Source: Sulfidibacterium sp964598065 (GTDB taxonomy: Bacteria > Bacteroidota > Bacteroidia > Bacteroidales > F082). From it: a stretch of 45,214 nt of DNA. Shown one piece after another: positions 8,055-16,669 of the stretch (positions are counted from its first letter, which is position 1; the number at the start of each line of letters is the position of its first letter). The translations under genes were made by a program, and so were the position numbers. Under the pieces are notes generated by a model. It ran no database searches and was not told the DNA's origin. It saw nothing but the letters and a program-made list of their open reading frames with translations. Location: positions 1-45,214 of the forward strand of contig CAZRAW010000003.1 of NCBI GenBank assembly GCA_964598065.1, given 5' to 3'.

Positions 8055-8319
8055 TAACCTGAGTTCGATATAAGATTTATCTCACAGAAAGCCAATAGCA
8101 TATCAGATTTGTTGCTAAAAATCATGAAGTTATAGCGTATCAAGTGATTTTTAGTGCGAAGATGGTGTGCTATTGGCTTTCCGACTAGTAAATTTCGATA
8201 ATTAGCCCATATACTTCCTCAAATTTACTCGAATTATCCCGATAGTACTTCATAAATTTGAGTCGTCTATGAACTAATTATCTGAAACTGTGAGCAAAGC
8301 TTATGTCGAATTCAGGTTA
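8055..8319. mobile_element. MITE-like element with nested hairpins
   Basis: Terminal inverted repeats of 20 bases lie at 8055-8074 and 8300-8319, identical at 18 of 20 positions. Inside are two nested hairpins. Hairpin A pairs GAAAGCCAATAGCA at 8087-8100 with 8168-8181, and CTAAAAATCA at 8115-8124 with 8145-8154. Hairpin B pairs GATAATTAG at 8197-8205 with 8274-8282, and CTCAAATTTA at 8218-8227 with 8253-8262. All four inner arms are exact. There is no coding capacity. The element fills the whole space between two convergent genes, and its right end includes the rarA stop codon. It resembles a non-autonomous transposable element; I could not assign an IS family or a target duplication. Confidence 0.65.
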
Positions 8320-9585
8320 ATAACGGTACTTGTTTTTCCACTTGTTTTTCAATGATTTACGCATCTCCTGTTCCCGCGGATTGTTGCCGGGTTCAAAAAG
8401 TGTACTCCCGCTGATTTTTTCAGGAAGGAATTCCAAATCCACAAAATTGCCTTCATAATCGTGAGCATACCGGTAATTTTTACCATAATCCATCTCTTTC
8501 ATAAGGCCCGTAGGAGCATTGCGCAAATGTAGCGGCACCGGAAGATTTCCGGTTTTCTTCACCAGCATCTGTGCTTTATTAATGGCCGCATAAGCAGCGT
8601 TGCTTTTGGGCGAAGAGGCCAGATAAATGGCTGTTTGCGAAAGGATAATCCGGCTTTCGGGCCAACCGATTTTACTCACCGCATCAAAACAGGTATTGGC
8701 GAGCAAGAGCGCATTAGGATTGGAATTGCCGATATCTTCCGAGGCAAGAATCAGCATGCGCCTGGCAATAAATTTGGGATCCTCGCCGGCTTCTACCATG
8801 CGCGCCAGCCAATACACCGCAGCGTTGGGATCGCTGCCCCGCAACGATTTGATAAAAGCCGAAATAATATCGTAATGCATCTCCCCCAGCTTGTCGTAAA
8901 GGACAATATTCTCCTGAATCGTCCGGCTGATATTTTCATCGGTAATAACCAGCCGTTGGCTATTTCTCTTTTCCTGCTGTACAAAAAGTTCCAGTGCGTT
9001 GTAAAGTTTACGGGCATCACCACCGGAAATACGCAGCAAAGCTTCCGTCTCCTCTATTTCGACAGGTATTCCGTTTTGTTCCGACAATAGCTTCACCGCT
9101 TTGTCAGCGAGTATTTTCAAATGTTTTTCTTCCAACGGTTTCAAAACATACACCTGGCATCGTGATAAAAGCGGCGAAATCACCTCAAATGAAGGATTTT
9201 CCGTGGTCGCGCCGATGAGTGTGATAACGCCTTTTTCTACAGCGCTCAACAACGAATCTTGTTGTGATTTGCTAAAACGATGAATTTCATCAATAAACAG
9301 GATGACACTGCCGGCGTACTGTGAAGCCGACTCAATGACCTTTCGCACATCTTTCACTCCGGCACTTACTGCATTCAGCGTGTAGAACGTCAGACCATGC
9401 TGCTCGGCAATGATGTGTGCCAGCGTAGTTTTCCCCACCCCAGGCGGGCCCCAGAGAATCATCGAAGGAATATTCCCCGACTCAATCACTTTGCGCAAAA
9501 TGCCCTCTTTGCCCACCAGTTTTTCCTGCCCCATGAACGCGTCCAACGTGTGAGGACGCAATTGTTCTGCTAACGGAATGGCCAT
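8317..9585 (-). CDS. rarA: replication-associated recombination protein A (RarA/MgsA)
   Basis: RarA is a clamp-loader-like AAA+ ATPase acting at blocked replication forks. The 422 residues match the usual length. Walker A GPPGVGKT is at 46-53 and the Walker B box FIDEIHR at 97-103. The sensor region ATTENPSFEVISPLLSRC contains the arginine finger. The C-terminal MgsA domain has LRGSDPNAAVYWLARMVEAG and the diagnostic APTGLMKEMDYGKNYRYAHD. A TATTTTTG -7 box lies 22 bases upstream (plus 9607-9614). Its stop codon lies within the right terminal repeat of the adjacent element. Confidence 0.95.
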   Translation of the reverse strand: MAIPLAEQLRPHTLDAFMGQEKLVGKEGILRKVIESGNIPSMILWGPPGVGKTTLAHIIAEQHGLTFYTLNAVSAGVKDVRKVIESASQYAGSVILFIDEIHRFSKSQQDSLLSAVEKGVITLIGATTENPSFEVISPLLSRCQVYVLKPLEEKHLKILADKAVKLLSEQNGIPVEIEETEALLRISGGDARKLYNALELFVQQEKRNSQRLVITDENISRTIQENIVLYDKLGEMHYDIISAFIKSLRGSDPNAAVYWLARMVEAGEDPKFIARRMLILASEDIGNSNPNALLLANTCFDAVSKIGWPESRIILSQTAIYLASSPKSNAAYAAINKAQMLVKKTGNLPVPLHLRNAPTGLMKEMDYGKNYRYAHDYEGNFVDLEFLPEKISGSTLFEPGNNPREQEMRKSLKNKWKNKYRY

Positions 9586-9606
9586 ATCGTACTCTTGTTT
9601 GTTTCA

Positions 9607-9614
9607 CAAAAATA
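9607..9614 (-). promoter_or_regulatory. -7 box for rarA
   Basis: On the minus strand this reads TATTTTTG, an exact TAnnTTTG match, 21 bases before the rarA ATG. No clear TTG -33 is seen at the expected distance. Confidence 0.5.
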
Positions 9615-9760
9615 CGGTAATTTTTTCGACCTGAAAGGTGGAAAAAACCTTGTAAAGTTTCCCCTGATCCGGTTTAATGTGCTCGCTCAGACAAATAATA
9701 AAAACGAAGCACTCTGACGTATCAATATGCTCTTGAAGAAGAATACGCTCCGAAATTTTT

Positions 9761-9768
9761 TATCTTTG
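9761..9768 (+). promoter_or_regulatory. -7 box for the ThrRS editing-domain gene
   Basis: TATCTTTG is an exact -7 match and ends 16 bases before the ATG at 9785, giving a very short leader. The nearest TTG (9733-9735) is 25 bases away, longer than usual. Confidence 0.5.
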
Positions 9769-9784
9769 TCAAAATTATTTAACC

Positions 9785-10195
9785 ATGAAATTATTGATGA
9801 TTTACTGTGAACGATTTGCCTGTCAGCCGGTAAGCAAAACATTAGAAGATTTCCCCGAAATAAATGAAGGCGCTGTTTTTGAAGATAGTCTCGTGGCTTT
9901 TATTCAAACGGAGGAAGCCGATGAGCAAAATATGAAACCGGTGGAAACCAAGCTAATAAAGAATTTGAAATGGGGCGCTAAGAAAAATAATACGCGTAAG
10001 GTTGTCCTACATTCTTTTGCCCATTTGTCGGAAAGTAAAGCCGAACCGCATTTCACCAAAGAGCTTTTCGACAAAGCCGAAGCCCGCATGAAAAATGCCG
10101 GTTACGAATGTGAGCAGACTCCTTTCGGCTACTTTTTGGATATTGACGTGAAAGCTCCGGGCGTTTCACAGGCCAGGATTTTCAAAAGTTTTTAA
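9785..10195 (+). CDS. free-standing threonyl-tRNA synthetase editing domain
   Basis: The 136 residues resemble the N-terminal editing domain of archaeal threonyl-tRNA synthetase (tRNA-Thr_ED, D-aminoacyl-tRNA deacylase fold), which hydrolyses Ser-tRNA(Thr). The matching features are the start MKLLMIYCERF, the segment LVAFIQTEEADEQN, the HSFAHLSE motif at about 78-85 and TPFGYFLDIDVKAPG at about 117-131. No synthetase catalytic domain is attached, so this is a standalone version with its own promoter. In archaeal enzymes a Lys follows the FGYY motif; here it is Leu, so activity or specificity may differ. Editing in trans is an inference. Confidence 0.8.
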   Translation: MKLLMIYCERFACQPVSKTLEDFPEINEGAVFEDSLVAFIQTEEADEQNMKPVETKLIKNLKWGAKKNNTRKVVLHSFAHLSESKAEPHFTKELFDKAEARMKNAGYECEQTPFGYFLDIDVKAPGVSQARIFKSF

Positions 10196-10272
10196 GTAGT
10201 AGCTCTATGAAAACGCCAATTTCTTAAAAGCCACTGAAAATATAGGACGTTTTCTTAAGAACCCCAAGACGT

Positions 10273-11676
10273 CTATTTTAAAAACAGTTTCTTTTCCTTA
10301 ATGGTCCGGGCCACGACCATGGGCACATAACGTTCCCATACGGAATTTCCATCCTGAATCATTTTTAGCACTTCCCGCGATTTTACAAACATCTGCTCCG
10401 ACAGTTCACTTTTCAGGTCAAGGATAAAGCGGTCTTGAATCAGATAATCATAAAGAAGCCGGATATCTTCCTCTATTTCAATATTTTTTGAATCTACCAT
10501 TTGCTTTTCTTTCCCATCTGTTTTCAGCGTAGGATAGATGTAAAGTTTCATATTTCGTGGAAAGAGCATCCCCATCGCCTGCAGGATGCCGCCTTTCAGA
10601 TTTTCGTAATAACGCTTGTCCATCACCTTTTCCAGCGTAGGCACCCCCATAACAATACGCAGATTTTTAATCTTAAACTGTGAGAAAAAATCCACCAGTT
10701 TATAATATTCCTTAAAATCGGAGATCATCACATTTTGGCCAATGTCATTCAACATGTTGACCCGCTCCAGAAAATCGCGGTCGTCTGCTTCTCCTTTTGA
10801 AAGCAGGTTGTTCAGAGATATTTCACAAAAGGATAGTGTATTTTTCAACTCGTAATCTTCATCCTTTTGGAAAAGCTCTATACTTTTCCGCAAAATATCT
10901 CTCGCAACGTAAGTTATGGGCCTGAAAGCACCGCGAAAGGCCAGCACATTTTTCTTGTAAAGCATCTCAGAAGGTTGCTGAACATTACCGTGCTTGTCGA
11001 ACATCATAGCATGAGCCATGCCGTTTTTCACCAGCTGTACAGCCAGCAGGCGATTATCCACATAATCCAGATCCTGGCCGGACATGCGGAGCGCAGTAAT
11101 GCGGAACCTGTCCGGCGAAAGATTATCCATGAGCGAAATCAGAAATCGCGAAGAGTCGTTGTGAAAATATTTACAGGCATACAACAGATTGACTCCCAAC
11201 GTACCCAGGGTAGCCTGCTGCAACAGGCCATCGTTTTCCAAAAGTTTAACATGCAGCACAACGGTATTGGATTTGGCGCCGGAATGTAATTGAAACTTCA
11301 CGCCCATCCAGCCGTGGGCATAATTTGTCTTGGCAAAATTCAACACTTCCACCGTATCGGCAAAAGCGAAAAAGCTACTCTCCGGCCGCTTTTCCACCAG
11401 CAGTTTTACTACCTCATGGTATTCGTGGCGTAACATTTTCAGCAACCGCTCTTCCGAAACATAACGTCCTGCATTATTATCATTGTAATTAGCGTCGCTA
11501 AAACGTTTGTCGTAAGCCGAAATAGTTTTGGCAATGGTTCCCGAAGCCCCGCCAGACATAAAAAACTGCCGCGCCACCTCCTGTCCGCCGCCAATCTCGG
11601 CAAAACTCCCATAGAAGTCCGTATCTAAATTTATTTGCAACGCTTTTCTGCTTGTGGGGATAATATCGTGTTTCAT
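10273..11676 (-). CDS. conserved protein of unknown function
   Basis: This 467-residue protein belongs to a well conserved family that I recognise from Bacteroidota and Cyanobacteria but for which I know no established function. The N-terminus is very characteristic: DTDFYGSFAEIGGGQEVARQ (about 18-37), then FFMSGGASGTIAKTISAYD (about 38-56), a glycine-rich stretch that may bind a nucleotide or cofactor. Further on are FFAFADTVEVLNF (about 100-112) and HGWMGVKFQLHSG (about 119-131). There is no signal peptide or membrane helix, so it should be cytoplasmic. It reads in the same direction as uvrB, 84 bases downstream of it, so it could share transcripts with it. Some databases label relatives with unrelated names, which I do not adopt. 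Confidence 0.8.
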   Translation of the reverse strand: MKHDIIPTSRKALQINLDTDFYGSFAEIGGGQEVARQFFMSGGASGTIAKTISAYDKRFSDANYNDNNAGRYVSEERLLKMLRHEYHEVVKLLVEKRPESSFFAFADTVEVLNFAKTNYAHGWMGVKFQLHSGAKSNTVVLHVKLLENDGLLQQATLGTLGVNLLYACKYFHNDSSRFLISLMDNLSPDRFRITALRMSGQDLDYVDNRLLAVQLVKNGMAHAMMFDKHGNVQQPSEMLYKKNVLAFRGAFRPITYVARDILRKSIELFQKDEDYELKNTLSFCEISLNNLLSKGEADDRDFLERVNMLNDIGQNVMISDFKEYYKLVDFFSQFKIKNLRIVMGVPTLEKVMDKRYYENLKGGILQAMGMLFPRNMKLYIYPTLKTDGKEKQMVDSKNIEIEEDIRLLYDYLIQDRFILDLKSELSEQMFVKSREVLKMIQDGNSVWERYVPMVVARTIKEKKLFLK

Positions 11677-11760
11677 AAGTCCAAGTTGATATACGTTAAA
11701 TGTTTTTCACCCTAAAATCGTTTTGCATCCGGCTAACAGAGAAAAAACTATGGGCATTAT

Positions 11761-13782
11761 TTATTTCTTCTCCTCTAAAAGTTTCTCCAGCCCTTTCATT
11801 TCATCCCTCAGATGTGCCGCCTCAATAAAATCCAGTTGTTTGGCAGCCTTCTGCATCTCCTTCTTTGTCTTTTCAATAGCTTCCTGAATGGCCTGCCGGT
11901 TCATATATTGCACCACCGGGTCGGCGGCAATGCCGGCTTCTTTTTCCACATACGCCTTCTCGTGCTCTTTTCTTGAATCAGCCACAACAGTTTGTCCCAT
12001 AATAGCATCTATCGACTTGATAATCTGCGTTGGAGTAATGCCGTGTTTGACATTATAAGCCATTTGTTTTTCGCGTTTGCGGTTCGTCTCTTCTATGGTT
12101 CGCTGCATGGAGCCGGTCATCTTGTCCGCATAAAAAATCACTCTGCTGTCTAAGTTCCGGGCCGCGCGGCCAGATGTTTGCGTTAGCGACCGTTCCGAAC
12201 GCAAAAAGCCCTCTTTGTCCGCATCCAAAATGGCCACCAGTGATACTTCCGGCAAATCCAGCCCTTCGCGCAGAAGGTTCACTCCTACCAATACATCAAT
12301 ATTTCCGAGCCGCAAATCACGCATAATCTCGATGCGGTCAAGTGTATCCACGTCCGAATGAATATAGCGGGATTTTATGTTGAGATCCATGAGATATTTG
12401 GTCAGCTCTTCGGCCATTCTTTTGGTGAGTGTGGTTACCAACACACGCTGACCGGCTTTTATAGTATGGTCAACCTCGTCTAACAGATCATCGATCTGAT
12501 TCAGGCTGGGACGTACTTCAATCTTTGGTTCCAGCAGACCCGTAGGCCGGATAATCTGTTCCACCACCACTCCTTCCGCCTTTTGCAGCTCATAATCGGC
12601 CGGGGTGGCACTGACATAAATGGTTTGTCCTGATAGTTGCTCAAACTCATCAAATTTCAATGGCCTGTTATCCATGGCCGAAGGCAGGCGAAAACCATAC
12701 TCTACGAGATTTTGCTTCCGCGAACGGTCGCCGCCATACATAGCCCTGACCTGCGAAATGGTAACATGGCTTTCGTCGATAACCGTAATGTAATCCTCCG
12801 GAAAATAGTCGAGCAGACAAAAAGGACGCGAGCCGGAACTACGGCCATCAAAATAGCGGGAATAGTTTTCAATTCCGGAACAATATCCAAGTTCGCGCAG
12901 CATTTCCACATCATAACTCACACGATCTTCCAGCCGCTTAGCTTCCTGATGTTTCCCGATTTCATGAAAATAATCCACCTGCTTTTGCATATCCATTTGA
13001 ATATCCATAATGGCAGAAGTCATCTTATCTTTTGTGGTAACAAAAATATTGGCCGGATAGATGGTGATAGTATCCATGCTGTTGATGCGTTTCCCTGAAA
13101 TGGGGTCGATGGACTCCAGTGTTTCAATTTCGTTGCCCCAGAAAATAATGCGAAAAGCATCATCCGCATAAGCTGGATACACATCAACCGTGTCGCCCTT
13201 CACACGGAAATTTCCCCGACCAAGTTCCATCTGCGTACGCGAATAAAGCGCATTTACCAAATCGTTCAGCAACTTCTGACGGCTCAGAGCCTGTCCTTTT
13301 TGCAAAACCACCACATTGCTGGTAAAATCTTCCGGATTTCCAATGCCGTAAATGCAGGAAACAGAACTTACCACAATCACATCCCGCCTGCCCGAGAGCA
13401 GTGCGGAGGTAGTACTCAGCCGCAGTTTCTCAATCTCTTCATTTATGGAAAGGTCCTTTTCGATGTAAGTGTTGGTAACCGGAAGATAGGCTTCCGGCTG
13501 ATAATAATCATAATACGAAACAAAATATTCGACTCTGTTTTCAGGAAAGAACTGTTTAAACTCGCCATAAAGCTGTGCTGCCAGCGTTTTGTTGTGGCTT
13601 AGCACCAGAGCGGGACGGTTCACCTGCGCCAACATATTGGCGATGGTAAACGTCTTTCCCGAGCCGGTTACGCCGAGCAACACCTGTGCCTCATCGCCCC
13701 GCCGCAGGCCATCCACGAGCTGTGCAATAGCTTCCGGCTGGTCGCCGGTAGGCTTGTATTCAGATGTGAGTTTGAAATGCAT
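11761..13782 (-). CDS. uvrB: excinuclease ABC subunit B
   Basis: UvrB is the damage-verification helicase of nucleotide excision repair. It receives the lesion from UvrA and recruits UvrC. The 673 residues are full length. Walker A GVTGSGKT is at about 38-45. The beta-hairpin YYDYYQPEAYLP is at about 91-102. Helicase motif II DESHVTISQVRAMYGG is at about 338-353. Motifs V and VI are present (GVNLLREGLDLPEVSLVAIL, then QTSGRAARN). The C-terminal UVR motif that contacts UvrC ends the protein (KQLDFIEAAHLRDEMKGLE). The -7 box lies only 7 bases before the ATG, so its mRNA leader should be very short. Confidence 0.98.
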   Translation of the reverse strand: MHFKLTSEYKPTGDQPEAIAQLVDGLRRGDEAQVLLGVTGSGKTFTIANMLAQVNRPALVLSHNKTLAAQLYGEFKQFFPENRVEYFVSYYDYYQPEAYLPVTNTYIEKDLSINEEIEKLRLSTTSALLSGRRDVIVVSSVSCIYGIGNPEDFTSNVVVLQKGQALSRQKLLNDLVNALYSRTQMELGRGNFRVKGDTVDVYPAYADDAFRIIFWGNEIETLESIDPISGKRINSMDTITIYPANIFVTTKDKMTSAIMDIQMDMQKQVDYFHEIGKHQEAKRLEDRVSYDVEMLRELGYCSGIENYSRYFDGRSSGSRPFCLLDYFPEDYITVIDESHVTISQVRAMYGGDRSRKQNLVEYGFRLPSAMDNRPLKFDEFEQLSGQTIYVSATPADYELQKAEGVVVEQIIRPTGLLEPKIEVRPSLNQIDDLLDEVDHTIKAGQRVLVTTLTKRMAEELTKYLMDLNIKSRYIHSDVDTLDRIEIMRDLRLGNIDVLVGVNLLREGLDLPEVSLVAILDADKEGFLRSERSLTQTSGRAARNLDSRVIFYADKMTGSMQRTIEETNRKREKQMAYNVKHGITPTQIIKSIDAIMGQTVVADSRKEHEKAYVEKEAGIAADPVVQYMNRQAIQEAIEKTKKEMQKAAKQLDFIEAAHLRDEMKGLEKLLEEKK

Positions 13783-13789
13783 TATCCGG

Positions 13790-13820
13790 CAAAAATACGG
13801 TTTTTAGCCCTTCCGGGCAA
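13790..13820 (-). promoter_or_regulatory. promoter of uvrB
   Basis: On the minus strand TTG (plus 13818-13820) and TATTTTTG (plus 13790-13797) are separated by 20 bases, matching the Bacteroidota consensus. The -7 box ends 7 bases before the start codon (13780-13782), so transcription should begin at or next to the ATG. No LexA-type palindrome was recognised here. Confidence 0.6.
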
Positions 13821-13910
13821 ACAATATACACTTTCAGCAACAAATACAAAGATTCATTACACACTGATTATAAATATATTAAATACAAAAATATCCGGGA
13901 AAATCCGGAA

Positions 13911-14363
13911 TTAAAAATCTGTCATGTTGCCTTCTTCATCAACAATGACATCCCAGTTGACAAATGCCACTTTGCCATCACGCAAATAGAAATCAACCAT
14001 GATCTCTTCAAAGGAGAGCCGTGTTTCGCCCGCTTCTGTTTCCTTATCGAAATCGGGAATGCCATTGCGCGTCATCAGGTCTATGGTCTGCTCTTCTGTC
14101 ATACCGATAACCTTTTCGCCGAAGAGCGTAGCATCGGAATAATTAGTTTCTATTCCGGCCACTACCTGCCGGGTTACCCCTTCAAAGAAGACAGAAAACC
14201 CTTTATCCTGGTAATGTAAAAGCACGGCATTAAGTTCTTCATCTCCCTCAAAATTATCCACCTCTTCCGGCTCACCCAGCGCAGAAACCACTTTTTCCAT
14301 ATCCATACCAAACTTCAGATCCCCAAGACCTTTTTTTGGAATTATTTCATATAAGCCAATCAT
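13911..14363 (-). CDS. hypothetical protein with two BamE-like repeats
   Basis: This 150-residue acidic protein has no assigned function. Two parts share a pattern: GLGDLKFGMDMEKVVSALG (about 12-30) and LFGEKVIGMTEEQTIDLMTR (about 80-99). Each is a short strand followed by a G-M-hydrophobic helix, as in BamE/SmpA or immunity-protein folds where a G-M-T turn leads into a helix. There is no signal peptide, so it is probably cytoplasmic. It lies between uvrB and an SDR gene on the same strand with no overlap. An immunity-like or lipoprotein-related role would be speculation. Confidence 0.6.
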   Translation of the reverse strand: MIGLYEIIPKKGLGDLKFGMDMEKVVSALGEPEEVDNFEGDEELNAVLLHYQDKGFSVFFEGVTRQVVAGIETNYSDATLFGEKVIGMTEEQTIDLMTRNGIPDFDKETEAGETRLSFEEIMVDFYLRDGKVAFVNWDVIVDEEGNMTDF

Positions 14364-14409
14364 CTTTTTCGTTTATTTTATTGATTCTTATTCTGTTATA
14401 AATTATTTC

Positions 14410-15216
14410 CTATTTAAAAGGGGAATCCGGCTCTTTGGCCATGTGATGATAGACCAGTTTATCAAGAAACCCGGAGAAAAACTTACTCAGAAAGACTGTC
14501 AGTTTCCCCTGTGTTGTCAGCACCATAGATGTTTTTCGTTTTTTTACTGATTGATAAATACGCGCGGCCACCTCTTCTGCCGACATAATTTTCCCCTCTT
14601 CCAAAGGCGATTTTCCCTGTTCGGAGCCATCGGCAACCAAAGCGGTGTTACGTATGTTGGAAGCGGTAAAGCCGGGATATGCCATCAACACATGCAGTCC
14701 TGTTTTCATATTTTCGATACGCAGGCTTTCCATAAACCCGTGAATGGCAAATTTCGAAGCCGAATAGCCTGTTCTTCCGGGCAGTCCTTTAATGCCGGCC
14801 ACCGAAGAAACAGCTACCACAGAGCCCTTTGTCTCTAACAAAAACGGTAACGCATATTTCGTGCAATAGACCGTTCCCCAGAAATTCACATCCATAACAC
14901 GCTTCAACACACCGGGTGTTGTATCATTAAACAGCGCCCGCATAGAAATGCCGGCATTATTTATCAGCACATCTATTTTTCCGAAGGTTTCTTTTGCGTT
15001 CAAAATAAAATTCTTACACTCATTTTCAAGGACAACATCCATGGGGAAAAAAGCGGCTTTCCCGCCATCGGCTTCAATTTCTGAGACAATCTCTTTCAAT
15101 TTATCGCTGCTGCGAGCGCCCAGAAATACAGACGAACCATGCCGTGCAAATGCAAATGCAAGCGCTTTTCCAATGCCCGAACTGGCTCCGGTGATGACAA
15201 CTACTTTATCTTTCAT
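14410..15216 (-). CDS. short-chain dehydrogenase/reductase
   Basis: This is a 268-residue classical SDR that uses NAD(P)H to oxidise or reduce a small substrate, which the sequence does not reveal. The nucleotide motif TGASSGIGKALA is at about 9-20, and NNAGIS at about 87-92. The catalytic Ser is in AVSSVAGIKG (about 136-145), and the YSASK motif with catalytic Tyr and Lys is at about 152-156. The N-terminal ARSSDKL suggests a preference for NADP. The last about 30 residues form a hydrophobic helix with Lys, as in family members that reduce lipid or ketoacyl substrates near membranes. It follows the hypothetical gene by 46 bases. Confidence 0.92.
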   Translation of the reverse strand: MKDKVVVITGASSGIGKALAFAFARHGSSVFLGARSSDKLKEIVSEIEADGGKAAFFPMDVVLENECKNFILNAKETFGKIDVLINNAGISMRALFNDTTPGVLKRVMDVNFWGTVYCTKYALPFLLETKGSVVAVSSVAGIKGLPGRTGYSASKFAIHGFMESLRIENMKTGLHVLMAYPGFTASNIRNTALVADGSEQGKSPLEEGKIMSAEEVAARIYQSVKKRKTSMVLTTQGKLTVFLSKFFSGFLDKLVYHHMAKEPDSPFK

Positions 15217-15392
15217 GCTATCCTTTTTCTGGTTTACAATGATAGAAAGATTTTTTAAAAAAAAGTCCTTTTCCCGGGAAATTGGCTGCGAAATAACGAA
15301 ATATTTTGAATTTTTAACAAAAAACCCAGAAAAACTTAATCATTACACAGAATTATAGTAATTTTATAGCCAACCCATTAAAACTTAAAATT

Positions 15393-15968
15393 ATGGCAAA
15401 AGTACTTTTGGAAATTGATGAAGTGAAAATTTATCGTCCCCGCAAAAGATGGCATCTCTATTTTGTGGTAGTTGCCGACCATCCTACCGAAAAAGACAAA
15501 ATGATTGTGGCCACACTTCCTCAGGAACCTTTCCTGCTCACCAGCCGCCACAACAATGAGTATCAGTTTGACACCGACCAGCAAGGCTCCGAAGGGCTTT
15601 TTGTGCTGAGCCGTGAAATGCCCAAAGACCGTGAAATCAATGTTCAGTTCTATTTGCGACACAGCCGTAAAGCTACGCGTGATCTGGGCGAAATACTCAA
15701 CGACATCAAAAACGGAGTTGGTGGTGATGCTTTGGGAATTATAACCGATATTGTAGGAACAACCGGTATCCCCTGGCTGATAATTGCCAAAAAATCAATT
15801 TCCCTTATCGGGAAAATTCTGGAAGAAATTCCGGACAAGGACTTTGGATTCCTCAGCGCCTTTGAACGTTTCGGCCCCGAGTTCGAGAGCCAGACCGACA
15901 TCGACCGCGAAAAAGATTTTACCGGCGATGCTTCGCTGGTTTACAGCTGGACACTTGACGAGGATTGA
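15393..15968 (+). CDS. hypothetical protein
   Basis: I do not recognise a family for this 191-residue protein. The first about 100 residues are rich in alternating hydrophobic strands with charged turns (KVYLEIDEVKIYRPRKR-like start, WHLYFVVVADHP, PFLLTSRHNNEYQFD), suggesting a beta-sandwich. A hydrophobic helix follows at about 108-140 (GGDALGIITDIVGTTGIPWL then AKKSISLIGKILEEIP). The C-terminus returns to strands and ends acidic (YSWTLDED). There is no signal peptide. It is the only plus-strand gene between two minus-strand blocks. TAATTTTA, one mismatch from the -7 consensus, sits upstream near 15358. Confidence 0.65.
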   Translation: MAKVLLEIDEVKIYRPRKRWHLYFVVVADHPTEKDKMIVATLPQEPFLLTSRHNNEYQFDTDQQGSEGLFVLSREMPKDREINVQFYLRHSRKATRDLGEILNDIKNGVGGDALGIITDIVGTTGIPWLIIAKKSISLIGKILEEIPDKDFGFLSAFERFGPEFESQTDIDREKDFTGDASLVYSWTLDED

Positions 15969-16005
15969 AACAGAATATTGGTTCTTTCACCCTTAGCATA
16001 CATTC

Positions 16006-16638
16006 TTATTTTCCGATAATATTTTGAGTTACCTTATTATCGTGGTTCTGCTTTATGCAGTCATAAACGACCGATGGAGGAAAGTTTTCCCATACGGGCT
16101 TTGAGATTTTAAAATTCTGAAAACTACTGCTGATTACTTTCTTAAATCTTCTTCCGCCAGGCAGCAATGGGTTATACACATAGGTAAATGTTAAAAACTC
16201 GCCACCTTCAGAAAGAGAATCAATAATGGTTTTCAACAATCTACTCTGAAATTTTTTATTGAACCCGGCAAATGGCAGGCTTGAGATGATTACATCTGCG
16301 CTTGTTACATTATACCTGTCCAACTGTTTTTTAAGGTTTAGAGCCGTATCATTTATTACAACAGCATGCGGACATCGCTTCTGTGTTAGCTTTGCCAATA
16401 AAGGATCTATCTCAAAGACGAAAACAGATGTATTTTTTTTTACTCTCTGCATAATTTGTTCGGTAAATACACCTGTGCCCGACCCCAATTCTACAACTAC
16501 ATTAGCCCTGTTTAACAGGAGACTGCTGGTTATTAACTTTGACAACCCTTGCGAAGAAGGTATTATGGAGCCCACCGATATAGGTTTATAAATAAACCGT
16601 TTCATAAATTTCAATGTGTCATTAGTACAGTTCATCAT
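16006..16638 (-). CDS. PmtA-like SAM-dependent methyltransferase
   Basis: The 210 residues (start at 16638, the first of two adjacent ATG codons) form a class I methyltransferase. The opening LKFMKRFIYKPISVGSIIPS resembles phospholipid N-methyltransferases (PmtA type), where a KP..VG...PSS segment contacts the lipid headgroup. The SAM motif VVELGSGTG is at about 47-55, an acidic FEIDP follows at about 76-80, and the post-motif ADVIISSLPFAGF is at about 117-129. A longer reading to 16692 overlaps the upstream gene and lacks the family start. The substrate is unknown; phosphatidylethanolamine methylation is possible. It overlaps or nearly adjoins the holin-like gene in the same direction. Confidence 0.75.
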   Translation of the reverse strand: MMNCTNDTLKFMKRFIYKPISVGSIIPSSQGLSKLITSSLLLNRANVVVELGSGTGVFTEQIMQRVKKNTSVFVFEIDPLLAKLTQKRCPHAVVINDTALNLKKQLDRYNVTSADVIISSLPFAGFNKKFQSRLLKTIIDSLSEGGEFLTFTYVYNPLLPGGRRFKKVISSSFQNFKISKPVWENFPPSVVYDCIKQNHDNKVTQNIIGK

Positions 16639-16669
16639 AATTCTTCCTTTTTCGGATAGAATTCGGAAA

